64,000 nt of DNA from Lachnospiraceae bacterium (GCA_017474455.1 JAFVHP010000044.1:186001-250000), one strand, 5' to 3'; positions 26,285-34,813 are shown, numbered from the stretch's first letter. Made by a program: numbers and translations. The notes: a model not told the origin generated them from the letters alone.

Positions 26285-26402
26285 CCCTTCTGGTGCTGGG
26301 TCCGGCTTTTCTGATGTTTTCCGGTGCTGTGTCTGCTTTTCTGATGCTGAGTTTGGTTTTTCTGGTGTTTTCCGGTGCTGTGTTTGGTTCTTTCTGGTGT
26401 TT
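26285..26402. repeat. Degenerate tandem repeat (TTTTCTGRTG / TTTTCCGGTGCTG units)
   Basis: About seven imperfect repeats with TTTTCYGRTGYT as the common core occupy the region upstream of the rhodanese lipoprotein gene. The reverse strand reads as HRKTPEKPNSASEK-like repeats, with no support for a protein. Confidence 0.55.
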
Positions 26403-26827
26403 AACGAACAGTTGAAGCTATCTTCACATGCCTTTTCCGGCAATCATACTGATATATATATAAGTCTTCCAGTTTCATCTGTTTTGTTATGCCTTCTTTT
26501 CTGTTCCCTCTCACAGATGCCAATAGAAATAATCAGAAAATGTCGTGCTCACTGCGATATTATCGATCTGTCGCTTCTATTGTCAGAAATCGGGCGCCTG
26601 TCAGCTTACTGGCTTGAGATTTAACGAATAGTTATTTCGGGACCTGTACAGATAAAGTTTGAATAAGAGCTCATTTATCTGTGTTTTCCGCAAAACAATG
26701 TCAAAAAACGGGATCCGGCGCTGCCAGGGCATTGCAGACATCGTCAAAATAGAGATACGGCGCCGCGAACTGCGCCAGTCTCAACATCCCGCGCTGCAAA
26801 CTGCTCCAGGTGCGGCCTCCTGCCCTG
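26403..26827. other. Intergenic stretch with no gene seen
   Basis: Neither strand has an open frame with a ribosome site or recognisable motif here. It lies between the rhodanese gene start region and the end of the DUF4097 lipoprotein gene, and probably carries the rhodanese promoter. Confidence 0.6.
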
Positions 26828-27763
26828 TCACTTTGCCCTCATGTCAATATTCCCGGAGCCGGTATTGATGATACAGCTGCCGTAGAATTGATCCTTCCCG
26901 TCCGCACCTGTAAGGCTGCTGTCATCCATGGAAGGGATCTTGACGGAGCCGCTCTTAGTAGATACCTTATAGGCTTTGTTGCTCAGCAGTGTGCCTTTCA
27001 CGTTGCCGCTGGTCGTTTTCACATTGATCGTATGCGCGTCGCTCTCATCAAAGCGGACGCTCCCGCTGGTCGTTTCAATATTCAGTTCGTCCTCGTAGAC
27101 ATCCTGGCGCAGGGTTATATTGCCGCTGCCGGATTCCACCCACGCGGAGCCGCCGACAGTATTCAGGACCTCGATATTCCCGCTGGCGGTGTATGCTTCC
27201 AGGTATTCCGGGTATGTTCCCTCGATCCGGATGTGGCCGCTGACCGACTGGGCAAGCAGCGTCCTTCCGATCGCTGCCGTCGAGCGGATCTCTCCGCTGA
27301 CTGTCTGGAAGGAAGCGTTTTCAAAAAAGAAGTCGTCCGGTACGATAATGTCGCCGCTTTTGGTCTGGATGGATATCGTCTGGTATTCTTCTTCCGGCAG
27401 GTATACCGCGATCTCCTGTGTCTTGTCCCGGTACAGTACGATGCCGAGCTTTGAATCCTGGTCATGCCCGATCTTCAGCGTACCGTTTTCGACCTTTACA
27501 GTGTGCTTCGTTTCATCGTTTCCCCTGGCAACGACAGTTGCGGTAGCATTCCTGCCTGCCGAAGTTTTCGTCGGCAGAAGCTCTACTTCACATTCGGGAC
27601 AGACGATCTCGATATTTATGAAATCTGAATCCAGAGAATAAGTATCGATCGTCGGACGGGCGTAACGGAAAGGCCGCGCGGAACAGCCGGCCAGCAGTCC
27701 GGTCAGTGCAAATCCTGCAAGGACAGCCGCCAGACGGGCGGCAGAAACAGATCTTTTTTTCAT
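26828..27763 (-). CDS. DUF4097 beta-repeat lipoprotein
   Basis: This 311-residue lipoprotein has lipobox LLAGC (C27). The rest is a right-handed beta-type repeat array: TKSGDIIV, TVSGEIRS, SVSGHIRI, TASGNIEV, GSGNITL, TTSGSVRF, TTSGNVKG, TKSGSVKI, at about 17-25 residue spacing. This is the DUF4097/adhesin-like pattern. It is displayed on the cell surface; the ligand is unknown. GGAG precedes the ATG. Confidence 0.85.
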   Translation of the reverse strand: MKKRSVSAARLAAVLAGFALTGLLAGCSARPFRYARPTIDTYSLDSDFINIEIVCPECEVELLPTKTSAGRNATATVVARGNDETKHTVKVENGTLKIGHDQDSKLGIVLYRDKTQEIAVYLPEEEYQTISIQTKSGDIIVPDDFFFENASFQTVSGEIRSTAAIGRTLLAQSVSGHIRIEGTYPEYLEAYTASGNIEVLNTVGGSAWVESGSGNITLRQDVYEDELNIETTSGSVRFDESDAHTINVKTTSGNVKGTLLSNKAYKVSTKSGSVKIPSMDDSSLTGADGKDQFYGSCIINTGSGNIDMRAK

Positions 27764-27844
27764 TACGGCAGTTACTCCAAAAAATAAAAACTTTACATCT
27801 TCTGCGTTATATTATAGCGCTGCCGGCGCTGCAAAAGTGCGCAG

Positions 27845-28708
27845 TCAGTCCAGAAAACCGAATACTCTTTCGTTGAAGTCCCGCGCTTCTTCATACGCGG
27901 CGTGCCCGAGGCCCGGGTAAACGTGCAGCCGGCTGCCGGCGATCTTCTCATTCATTTCATATGACGCCTGCACCCCGACGATCTTATCTTCCTCCCCGGC
28001 TATGATCAGGGTCGGGCAGGTGATGCGCGAAAGGTCCTCCGAGGCGTCGAAATCCAGGATAGCGTTCGCGTTGGTCAGGAAACGGCTGTAGCTTTCCGGC
28101 TTCCCGATCTGCCCGAGCAGCGGGTAAAGCCTGCGGTATTTCTTCAGGAAGGCGGCGGAATAGCTCTTCTCTGCCGTATCGATCATCAGCTGTTTGTGGT
28201 CGCCGCGGACGGCCATACCGATCCAGCCTTTGACGCATTCCCTCGTCATCTCCCCCGGCTTCGCCGTGGAGACCGCGATCACCAGTTTTTCCACAAGTTC
28301 GGGATAGTCGATCGCCAGATACTGAGCGATCATACCGCCCTGGGACACACCGAGAACGGAGAACTTCTCCGGTTCCAGACCCGGTCCCTCCGCTCCTTTC
28401 AGCTCATCCTGCGTACTTTGTGCCTTTTGCGTCATATCAAGCAGCCGCATTGCTTCGGCCTGGTCTTTCGCCATCTCCCGGATAGAATAGTCCTCCGGCA
28501 GCCGGTCTTTGCGGCTGAACATATAGACCGTGTAACTGCTGAACCAGCGCCGGTACGGCCAGGCCAGAAAAAGCGCTTTTCCTTCCACTGTGGCAAGGCC
28601 GTCCGACAGGCCGGGAAGGATGATCAGTTTTTTCCTTCCGTGGCCGAAAGCGGCATATTGCATCCTGGTGTCTCCGAGGGATACATACCCGTTGCGGATG
28701 TTCTTCAT
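27845..28708 (-). CDS. Alpha/beta hydrolase
   Basis: This 287-residue alpha/beta hydrolase has a nucleophile elbow VLGVSQGGMIAQ, acid in LIIAGEEDKIVG, and catalytic His in YPGLGHAAYEE. Its ATG at 28708 overlaps the stop of the upstream GNAT by 4 bp, which fixes the start. The substrate is unknown. Confidence 0.85.
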   Translation of the reverse strand: MKNIRNGYVSLGDTRMQYAAFGHGRKKLIILPGLSDGLATVEGKALFLAWPYRRWFSSYTVYMFSRKDRLPEDYSIREMAKDQAEAMRLLDMTQKAQSTQDELKGAEGPGLEPEKFSVLGVSQGGMIAQYLAIDYPELVEKLVIAVSTAKPGEMTRECVKGWIGMAVRGDHKQLMIDTAEKSYSAAFLKKYRRLYPLLGQIGKPESYSRFLTNANAILDFDASEDLSRITCPTLIIAGEEDKIVGVQASYEMNEKIAGSRLHVYPGLGHAAYEEARDFNERVFGFLD

Positions 28709-29403
28709 TTCTGCGGTCCCTTCTTTTCCGATCTGTGCACATACATCCGTGCGGGCTCCGGCTCGCCATCGCCCTGTGCCATACAGTAAAACTGCCATCC
28801 GTACCGTTCATAAAAGCCGGTATGGTCTGTGAGCAGATAAAGCGTGGAGACGCCGAGGGCTGCCATATCTTTACAGACAAAATCCAGCATAAAACCGGCT
28901 ATCCCCTGTCTGCGGAATTCTTCTTCGACATAGACAGCGCAGACATTCGGCGCAAGGTCCTTGCGGTCGTGGAAGTCATTTTCGATAACGCCGCAGCCGG
29001 CGATGATCCTGCTGCCGCGCATGACGACGTACCACTGCGGCACGGGCGTCCGGCTGGTGACGGTCCCGTCGTCCGCGTCGACGGCGTTGCCGAGGCATTC
29101 CCTGATGCTTTCCTCATAAGCGGAAAGCGGTATCTGCCACTTTTCATGAAACCACTTCGCGGCTTCCTCACGGGCTTCCGGATATTCGCGCATGGGGATG
29201 CAGGCTTCCGGCCGGATCAGTTCCAGACGGACGATGTCATCCGGGAAGAAAATAAAGTTCCCGATCCGGAGGCACTCCTCATCCCGCCCGTATTCCATTA
29301 GGCAGAACTCACGCGGAAACCACAGGCATGCGCCGGTATAAGATACGCCGTCGATGCAATCGATGCGGACGGTAGTGTTTTCATATTGACTGTATTTATT
29401 CAT
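28705..29403 (-). CDS. GNAT acetyltransferase with N-terminal Sm-like segment
   Basis: This is a 232-residue protein. Residues 1-65 (VRIDCIDGVSYTGACLWFPREF...DDIVRLELI) have the strand order of a short Sm/LSm-like or SH3-like beta unit. Residues ~75-225 are a GNAT domain (VYVEEEFRRQGIAGFMLDFV, then LYLLTDHTGFYERYGWQF). GGGGA precedes ATG 29403. The N-terminal unit may bind a partner or nucleic acid (inference). Confidence 0.75.
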   Translation of the reverse strand: MNKYSQYENTTVRIDCIDGVSYTGACLWFPREFCLMEYGRDEECLRIGNFIFFPDDIVRLELIRPEACIPMREYPEAREEAAKWFHEKWQIPLSAYEESIRECLGNAVDADDGTVTSRTPVPQWYVVMRGSRIIAGCGVIENDFHDRKDLAPNVCAVYVEEEFRRQGIAGFMLDFVCKDMAALGVSTLYLLTDHTGFYERYGWQFYCMAQGDGEPEPARMYVHRSEKKGPQK

Positions 29404-29454
29404 TCTTATTTCCCCGAAAACTGTTCCGGTACCTCCGGATCTTATCCTGCGATC

Positions 29455-30444
29455 TTATCCCGTGATCTCATCGATCATCCTGCATTCTTCCTCTGTAAAC
29501 GAGGTGTGGCCGATGATCCCCAGGTTATCGATGATCTGCTCTTTTCTGGACGCGCCGATGAGAACGCTGGTGACTTCGCCGTCCCTTAAGATCCAGCTGA
29601 GGGCCATCTGGGCCAGGCTCTGCCCCCGCGCGGCAGCCAGATCGTTCAGCGCGCGGATCTGGGCGAGCTTTTCATCGGACAAAACGTCCTCTTTCAGGAA
29701 GCGGCCGTCGGTCCGGATTCGGCTGTCCTCAGGGATGCCGTTCAGGTACCGGTCGGTCAGAAGCCCCTGCGCGAGCGGGCTGAAGGCGATGATCCCGCAG
29801 CCGTTATCGGCAGCGAAGTGCTTCAGACCGTCCGTCTCGATGTGCCTGTCGAAAATGGAATAACGGCTCTGGTTGATGATAAACGGGCATTTTAAGTCTT
29901 TCAGGATCGCCATGGCCTTTTCCGTCGTCGCGCGGTCGTAATTGGAAATGCCGGCATAGAGCGCCTTGCCACTCTTCACGGCGCTGTCCAGGGCCATCAT
30001 ACTCTCTTCCAGCGGTGTTTCCGGGTCCATCCGGAGATGGTAGAAAATATCGACATAGTCCAGCTTCATCCGCTTCAGGCTCTGGTCCAGGCTGGCCAGA
30101 AGGTACTTGCGGCTGCCCCAGTTGCCGTAAGGGCCGTCCCACATTTCGTAGCCTGCCTTCGTGCTGATAATCATTTCGTCACGGTAGGCAAACATATCTT
30201 TATGCAGGATCAGTCCGAAGTTTTCCTCGGCGCTGCCGTTCGGCGGGCCGTAATTGTTGGCCAGATCAAAGTGCGTGATCCCGTTGTCGAACGCCGTAAA
30301 AAGCATCCGGCGCATATTTTCATAGTTGGCTGTCTCACCGAAATTGTGCCAGAGGCCGAGGGAAACGACCGGCAGCTTAAGTCCGCTGTTCCCGCAGCGG
30401 GCGTACTCCATGACATCGTATCTATCTTTTCGCGCAGTATACAT
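29455..30444 (-). CDS. Aldo/keto reductase (YghZ/L-glyceraldehyde 3-phosphate reductase-like)
   Basis: This 329-residue reductase starts at ATG 30444 with AAGGAGGA upstream. The beginning MYTARKDRYDVMEYARCGNSG and LGLWHNFG matches the YghZ subfamily. NNYGPPNGSAEENFG and the catalytic Tyr/Lys/His segments (STKAGYEMW, DIFYHLRMDPETP) are present. It uses NADPH to reduce small aldehydes such as methylglyoxal or L-glyceraldehyde 3-phosphate. Confidence 0.88.
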   Translation of the reverse strand: MYTARKDRYDVMEYARCGNSGLKLPVVSLGLWHNFGETANYENMRRMLFTAFDNGITHFDLANNYGPPNGSAEENFGLILHKDMFAYRDEMIISTKAGYEMWDGPYGNWGSRKYLLASLDQSLKRMKLDYVDIFYHLRMDPETPLEESMMALDSAVKSGKALYAGISNYDRATTEKAMAILKDLKCPFIINQSRYSIFDRHIETDGLKHFAADNGCGIIAFSPLAQGLLTDRYLNGIPEDSRIRTDGRFLKEDVLSDEKLAQIRALNDLAAARGQSLAQMALSWILRDGEVTSVLIGASRKEQIIDNLGIIGHTSFTEEECRMIDEITG

Positions 30445-30660
30445 GGCTGTCCTCCTTGCTGATGCTGTACTTATTGTCCGCCTGCCTGCACAGAAGCGAT
30501 ATTGTCCGTCCGCCTTTACGGATGCGGTATCATTCATCAGTCTTTACGGATATTGTATCAGTTTGCCTGGCCCGGCGTCCCGGAAAATCACCTCTGCAGT
30601 CCGGAAGATCCTCGCTTTTCCGCTCTCCCGGCGGCTGGCAAAATATTTTTCAAAAATATA

Positions 30661-30689
30661 TTGACAATTATTTAACGATATCCTATACT
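30661..30689 (+). promoter_or_regulatory. Consensus promoter of the DUF6440-YbjQ operon
   Basis: TTGACA at 30661-30666 and TATACT at 30684-30689 with a 17-base spacer, preceded by an A/T-rich block resembling an UP element. The expected transcript starts near 30696. Confidence 0.8.
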
Positions 30690-30701
30690 TCATCCCAACA
30701 A

Positions 30702-30830
30702 GATAAAAGGGAGTAGCGGAACACCTTAAAAGGTGATCTTGAAACCGTCACACGGAAGAAGAAAAATTCCCGTATCAAGTGAGACTGCAAGACTTTTATC
30801 GCGAGCATTCGCGGTAAAGGTCTTTTTTTA
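30702..30830 (+). promoter_or_regulatory. Candidate yybP-ykoY-type (Mn2+) riboswitch with terminator expression platform
   Basis: GATAAAAG (30702-30709) followed by GGAGTAGC, and later TGCAAGA followed by CTTTTATC (30793-30800), reproduce the conserved internal loop and P1 pairing of the yybP-ykoY class. The eight P1 bases are fully complementary. CTTTTATC is also the 5' half of a perfect 16-bp terminator stem (30789-30824, loop GCAT) with seven T's. P1 formation would therefore block termination, an ON switch. A CACCTT-AAGGTG hairpin fits P2. The L3 loop (CCGTCACACGG) deviates from the usual motif, which limits certainty. Confidence 0.6.
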
Positions 30831-30861
30831 TACCCGCGGGTGCGAAGAAAGGAGGCTCGTT

Positions 30862-31050
30862 ATGAAAAACCGTTTTAAAAAAATCTACAGCCAGGGCGCT
30901 CTGACCTGCACCGAGATCTTCGTGGATCTCAAGACCGGCGTCAATTATATCTATCACAGCGCCGGGTACAGCGGAGGCCTGACAGTCCTTCTGGACGAAC
31001 AGGGGAAACCCGTGATCACGCCCAGATATGAACTGGACAACGAACTATGA
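30862..31050 (+). CDS. DUF6440-family small protein
   Basis: This 62-residue protein starts at ATG 30862 after GGAGG. The pattern MKNRFKKIYSQGALTCTEIFVD, then TGVNYIYHSAGYSGGLTVLLDEQGKPV, matches DUF6440 proteins of Clostridia. The function is unknown. It is first in an operon downstream of the riboswitch-like leader. Confidence 0.75.
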   Translation: MKNRFKKIYSQGALTCTEIFVDLKTGVNYIYHSAGYSGGLTVLLDEQGKPVITPRYELDNEL

Positions 31051-31083
31051 GGGAACTGTTTCAGGAGAAGGGGGTAAAGAAAA

Positions 31084-31308
31084 ATGATCGGAATGATTTT
31101 TACAATTTTAATGATGGTAATGTTTTTTAAATTTCTCGGCTTCATGCTGAGGATCGGCTGGAGGATAACAGCCGGCATCCTGGGATTTGTCGGATTCATG
31201 ATCGTGGCAGGCCTCGTGATCGGATTCATCGGCTCGTTCCTTTTGCCCATGATCGTTATCGGCGGCCTGATCGGCGTCGGGATCCACGCGCTCAGGAAAG
31301 TGGAGTAA
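31084..31308 (+). CDS. Small two-helix membrane protein
   Basis: This 74-residue protein is almost entirely hydrophobic, with two or three membrane segments and a short basic end (HALRKVE). GGGGG precedes the start. No family is recognised. It is the second gene of the operon. Confidence 0.7.
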   Translation: MIGMIFTILMMVMFFKFLGFMLRIGWRITAGILGFVGFMIVAGLVIGFIGSFLLPMIVIGGLIGVGIHALRKVE

Positions 31309-31319
31309 GGAGGTACGCG

Positions 31320-31865
31320 ATGTACGGAAACAGCAACAGCAGCTATACCGCCAATTATACCGGAAGCAATAATAACAGTTATGCCGGCAATTATACCGGC
31401 AGCTATAACAGCAGCTATACCGGCCAGCGGGCTGGTGACGGCGGATACAGTGTGTACGACCGGGAAAAGGAAGTCCGCGAAGCCATCGCAGCGGGAGAAA
31501 GGGCGCTGTCGAGCCTGCGCCTCGCGCAGGAAAAACTCGACAGCGCCAGGGGCTGGGGCTTCCTGGACCTGTTCGGCGGCAATCTGATCACCGGCCTTAT
31601 CAAGCATTCCCGGATCAGCGACGCTTCCCGGTATGTGGAGGACGCGCGCAGGGATCTGGCTGCTTTTCAGAATGAACTGCGGGACGTACGGGATCTGGAC
31701 CTGGACGTCAGGATCAGTGATTTCCTGACATTCGCGGATTTCTTCTGGGACGGCTTTATCGCCGATATCCTGGTCCAGTCGAAGATCAACGACGCGCGCC
31801 GCAAGATCGCTGAAGCGGCCGGCCGCACTGAATCGATCGTCCGCGAACTGAAAAAGAGTTTATAA
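31320..31865 (+). CDS. Helical protein with Tyr/Asn/Gly/Ser-rich repeat N-terminus
   Basis: This is a 181-residue protein. Residues 1-36 are low-complexity repeats (NYTGSNNNSYAG, NYTGSYNSSYTG). The remainder is two similar amphipathic helical units: REAIAAGERALSSLRLAQ...GLIKHSRISDASRYVEDARRDL and FFWDGFIADILVQSKINDARRKIAEAAGR. The paired patterns G-G/D-x3-x-I-xx-L-x-x-S-K/R-I-x-D-A suggest internal duplication. AAGGAGG precedes the ATG. No known family or signal peptide. Confidence 0.7.
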   Translation: MYGNSNSSYTANYTGSNNNSYAGNYTGSYNSSYTGQRAGDGGYSVYDREKEVREAIAAGERALSSLRLAQEKLDSARGWGFLDLFGGNLITGLIKHSRISDASRYVEDARRDLAAFQNELRDVRDLDLDVRISDFLTFADFFWDGFIADILVQSKINDARRKIAEAAGRTESIVRELKKSL

Positions 31866-31929
31866 TAGAACAAAGGCTTCAGACATAAAACATTGGTGAT
31901 TTCAGGGCCTGGAAAGCCCGGAGGGATCT

Positions 31930-32184
31930 ATGAACACCAGGAACACTACGAATACGGAAGAAAAGCACAAACTGCAGATCTTAGCGGCAGTGATCATCAC
32001 ATTGATCTTTGTACTGCTGTTCGGCATCTACGCGGTCTTTTACCTGATGACCCCGCTGCCGGCCGCGGTCAAGTTCGTACTTGCCGGCATAATGGCCGCC
32101 TTTATCATTGCAATGATCGTAATTCTGGTACAGCGTGTGCGTGAGATAAAGAAAGGAGAAACCGATGATCTTAGTAACTACTGA
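31930..32184 (+). CDS. Small membrane protein
   Basis: This 84-residue protein has two hydrophobic helices (about 18-40 and 45-68) and a charged cytoplasmic-type tail REIKKGETDDLSNY. Its end overlaps the YbjQ-family start by 20 bp, coupling the two. The family is unknown. Confidence 0.7.
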   Translation: MNTRNTTNTEEKHKLQILAAVIITLIFVLLFGIYAVFYLMTPLPAAVKFVLAGIMAAFIIAMIVILVQRVREIKKGETDDLSNY

Positions 32185-32476
32185 AACTGTAAGCGGAAAA
32201 GAACTTGAGATGCTCGGACTGGTCAAGGGGAGCACGATCCAGACCGTCAATTTTGCCAGGGATATCGGCGCCAGCTTAAAGACGCTGGTCGGCGGCGAAC
32301 TGACCAAGTACAACGATATGATGAACGACGCCCGCGCCCTGGCGACCAAGCGCATGGTCGAGGAAGCCGAGAAGCTCGGCGCCGACGCCATCGTCTGCGT
32401 GCGCTACGCGTCCGCGGCCGTCATGCAGAACGCAGCCGAGGTCATGACCTACGGCACAGCGGTGAAGTTTGTGTAA
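32165..32476 (+). CDS. YbjQ/UPF0145-family protein
   Basis: This 103-residue YbjQ-family protein (PF01906, called heavy-metal-binding from structure) has MILVTTETVSGKELEMLGLVKG, ARDIGASLKTLVGGEL and DARALATKRMVEEAEKLGADAIVCVRY. The family is a pentameric fold of uncertain role. It is last in the leader-controlled operon; metal homeostasis would fit both the leader and the family name (inference). AAAGGAG precedes the start. Confidence 0.88.
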   Translation: MILVTTETVSGKELEMLGLVKGSTIQTVNFARDIGASLKTLVGGELTKYNDMMNDARALATKRMVEEAEKLGADAIVCVRYASAAVMQNAAEVMTYGTAVKFV

Positions 32477-32559
32477 TTGTGTATCAGCAGTTGATTTAAA
32501 CCGGTTAGTTTGATCTGTTTTGTTTGATCTGGTTATTCTGATCTGGTGATTATAACCCG

Positions 32560-32663
32560 GTTATTTGCTCTAGTTATTTGCTCTGGTTATTTGCTCTAGT
32601 TATTTGCTTCACTTATTTGCTTCACTTATTTGATTCACTTATTTGATTCACTTATTTGCTCCG
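32560..32663. repeat. Tandem 13-bp repeat, eight units
   Basis: Exactly eight units of GTTATTTGCTCTA and close variants (CTTATTTGATTCA) occupy 104 bp. The variants run in blocks, as expected of slippage expansion. It lies right next to dispersed repeat copy 2 and downstream of the YbjQ gene. Confidence 0.9.
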
Positions 32664-32666
32664 GGC

Positions 32667-33060
32667 GCGGCCACAACTCTGGTATTTCTTTGTTGCAGCC
32701 GCTCCCGGAGTTCATTTTTGTTTATCAAAACCTGAAATAAATGATCAAAAGCGGACTTACCAGCATTTTTCTTTGCTTTTGTCCGCTGGTATAGCTTCAG
32801 AAATGCCTGATAAAGGCAAATATAGAACTTGATCTGATAAAGAATGCGCTCATTCAGCGGCTGCAAACCGATAAATCAATTCCAGTGTCCGCTTTTCTAT
32901 ATAACTGATCTATAAATATAGGCATTTCTAGGAATTCTCGGCGGCCACAACATGCATGATCTTGACTTTTGTCCGCCGGCAGCCATATTTTTTGATAATT
33001 GAGTGTTGTCGTCAGCCAGGTCATTAACCCATTGATTACTGTCGGCAGCCGGATCATCGG
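32667..33060 (-). repeat. Dispersed ~400 bp repeat, copy 2 (inverted relative to copy 1)
   Basis: This is the reverse complement of 20700-21160, with a ~30 bp indel in the left arm. Its 68-codon frame (from 32866, minus) starts MQPLNERILYQIKFYICLYQ. Both copies run the same distance to GTTGTGGCCGC and then diverge. It lies between the 13-bp tandem repeat and the lipoprotein gene at 33083. Confidence 0.75.
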
Positions 33061-33082
33061 TTTTACCTCCAGGCGATCATCC

Positions 33083-34219
33083 TCACTCCACCTTCAGCAG
33101 ATACACGTCGATCGGAGGGAACTGGGGCTCCGGGACAGGCCCGGGATAGCAATAGAGGTGGATGCGCCTGTAAGATTCCTCCTGCATCAGGGCCACTGTG
33201 CAGGCCCTGTCCTCATATCCGTTTTCCAGAAAGATGCCTGCGTTGTCCCTGTATCTCCTGCCGGAGGCCACTCTTCCCGGCCACTCTTCCCCGTCGAGGA
33301 CAAACAGCACGCTGCCGTCTTCATTTACTGTCAGGGATGCTGACTCCGGCGGGTTCAGGCCATTGGTCGGGTTCTCTTCATCCAATGTCCAGCTGCCGGT
33401 AAAGCCTTCCTCGATCCACCAGTCCTTGCCTTCATAATCGATCTCCGCGTATGCCCCGTTTTCATACCAGGTGCCCGTACCGGGGACGAGCCTGACTTCG
33501 TTGCCGAACCAGGTGACGGTGCGTTCATAATAGGCGGGGTTGTCCCGCGGATCGTCCAGGTCGTCGGAGCGCACGTCCTCCCAGCCGGGCTCGGCGCTGA
33601 TCAGGTCATTGAAGAAGTTGTACAGTTCCGCGTACATGATATCTTCCTGCGGGGGAAGCGTCTCCGGGAACTGTGTATTCCAGCTGATCCTGTAAACCAG
33701 CTCACTGCCTTCAAAAACGTAAAGGCTCCTTGACGGCGAAGTGCCGTAACTGCTCAGCCTGCACTCTGTCCAGAGTTTCAGGTCATACCGGCCAAGGAGA
33801 TCCCGCAGCATCTGAACCTGTTCCCCGTTCATCCGGATCGTGCCTTCTTTACGGACGCCGGTGTAATTCATGGGGCCGATCCTTTTTTCAATCTCCGCTT
33901 GCGCACCTTTACCGGACATTTTCTCAACGATCACGTCGAGATAGAACTGGTCACCGGAATACATGTCGTAAGTAAAATGAATTCCTGTGACGCGCCCGGT
34001 ATCCGTCTTCATCCCGGTATCCGGATTTTCCGGCACATTATTCTCCGACACATCATCTTCTTCCGTCACAATTTCCTCCGCCGCGGCGTTATCCTGTACG
34101 GCCGGAGCAGGCGTTTTCCCGCCGGAAGCCGTCCCGGCTCCGGAAACAGAAACGCAGCCGTTCAGCAGCACCAGCGCCGCAGTAAACAGGGCAAATAAAA
34201 TTTTTTTATTTTTTTTCAT
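33083..34219 (-). CDS. Lipoprotein of unknown function
   Basis: This 378-residue protein has lipobox LLNGC (C22), then an acidic low-complexity spacer to about residue 70. After that come two probable beta-rich regions, the second (WFGNEVRLVPGTGTWYENGAYAEIDYEG...GFTGSWTLDEEN) resembling a lipocalin-like strand pattern. No family is recognised. The start ATG 34219 lies in an A-rich run with AAGG upstream. Confidence 0.7.
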   Translation of the reverse strand: MKKNKKILFALFTAALVLLNGCVSVSGAGTASGGKTPAPAVQDNAAAEEIVTEEDDVSENNVPENPDTGMKTDTGRVTGIHFTYDMYSGDQFYLDVIVEKMSGKGAQAEIEKRIGPMNYTGVRKEGTIRMNGEQVQMLRDLLGRYDLKLWTECRLSSYGTSPSRSLYVFEGSELVYRISWNTQFPETLPPQEDIMYAELYNFFNDLISAEPGWEDVRSDDLDDPRDNPAYYERTVTWFGNEVRLVPGTGTWYENGAYAEIDYEGKDWWIEEGFTGSWTLDEENPTNGLNPPESASLTVNEDGSVLFVLDGEEWPGRVASGRRYRDNAGIFLENGYEDRACTVALMQEESYRRIHLYCYPGPVPEPQFPPIDVYLLKVE

Positions 34220-34378
34220 TTTTTGTGGACCTTTTTTCCAACCGGCGCAGTCTTTAAATGTAGAAGACCCTTCTATGGATTTTTATGTCACTGAGCGGAA
34301 TGCTCTGTCAGTATCCTCCTTCTTATAGTATCATTTGGCAGTAGAAAAGAAACGATAACAGCGTTAAGGAGGGTCTTT

Positions 34379-34813
34379 ATGTTTGCTTACATCTGGCCGA
34401 TCGCACTGGCTGTTCTTTCCAATATCATCTACCAGATCTGCACCAAATCGGTGCCTAAAGATATGGATCCGCTGGCGTCGCTGACTGTCACTTACCTGGT
34501 CAGTGCTGCCGCATGCGGGATCCTGTATTTTGTTCTGAACCGCGGGCAGGAAAGAAATCTGCTGAAGGAATACAGCCGGCTGAACTGGGCGCCTTTCGTG
34601 CTCGGCATCGTGATCATCGGGCTGGAAGTGGGATTTATATATGCGTATAAGGCAGGATGGCAGGTCAGTACGGCAGCCGTCGTACAGAGTTCTGTGCTGG
34701 CTGCCGCACTGCTGTTTGTCGGATTCGCGCTCTACCATGAAGCGCTGACCTGGCAGAAGCTGGTCGGTGTCGCAGTCTGCCTGGCCGGCATTACAATCAT
34801 TAACTACGGTTAA
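34379..34813 (+). CDS. Half-size EamA/DMT-type membrane protein
   Basis: This 144-residue protein has four or five membrane helices and the end GFALYHEALTWQKLVGVAVCLAGITIINYG, which is the typical last part of an EamA/small multidrug-type unit. As a half-size DMT protein it probably works as a dimer. AAGGAGG precedes the ATG and a terminator follows. Confidence 0.8.
   Translation: MFAYIWPIALAVLSNIIYQICTKSVPKDMDPLASLTVTYLVSAAACGILYFVLNRGQERNLLKEYSRLNWAPFVLGIVIIGLEVGFIYAYKAGWQVSTAAVVQSSVLAAALLFVGFALYHEALTWQKLVGVAVCLAGITIINYG

Noticed and set aside
26403..26868. Small plus-strand frames near 26659-26868
   Set aside because: No convincing ribosome site, no motif, and they run into the antisense of the DUF4097 gene.
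32560..32663. Tandem repeat considered as a CRISPR array
   Set aside because: Units are 13 bp and directly abutting with no spacers, and there are no cas genes.
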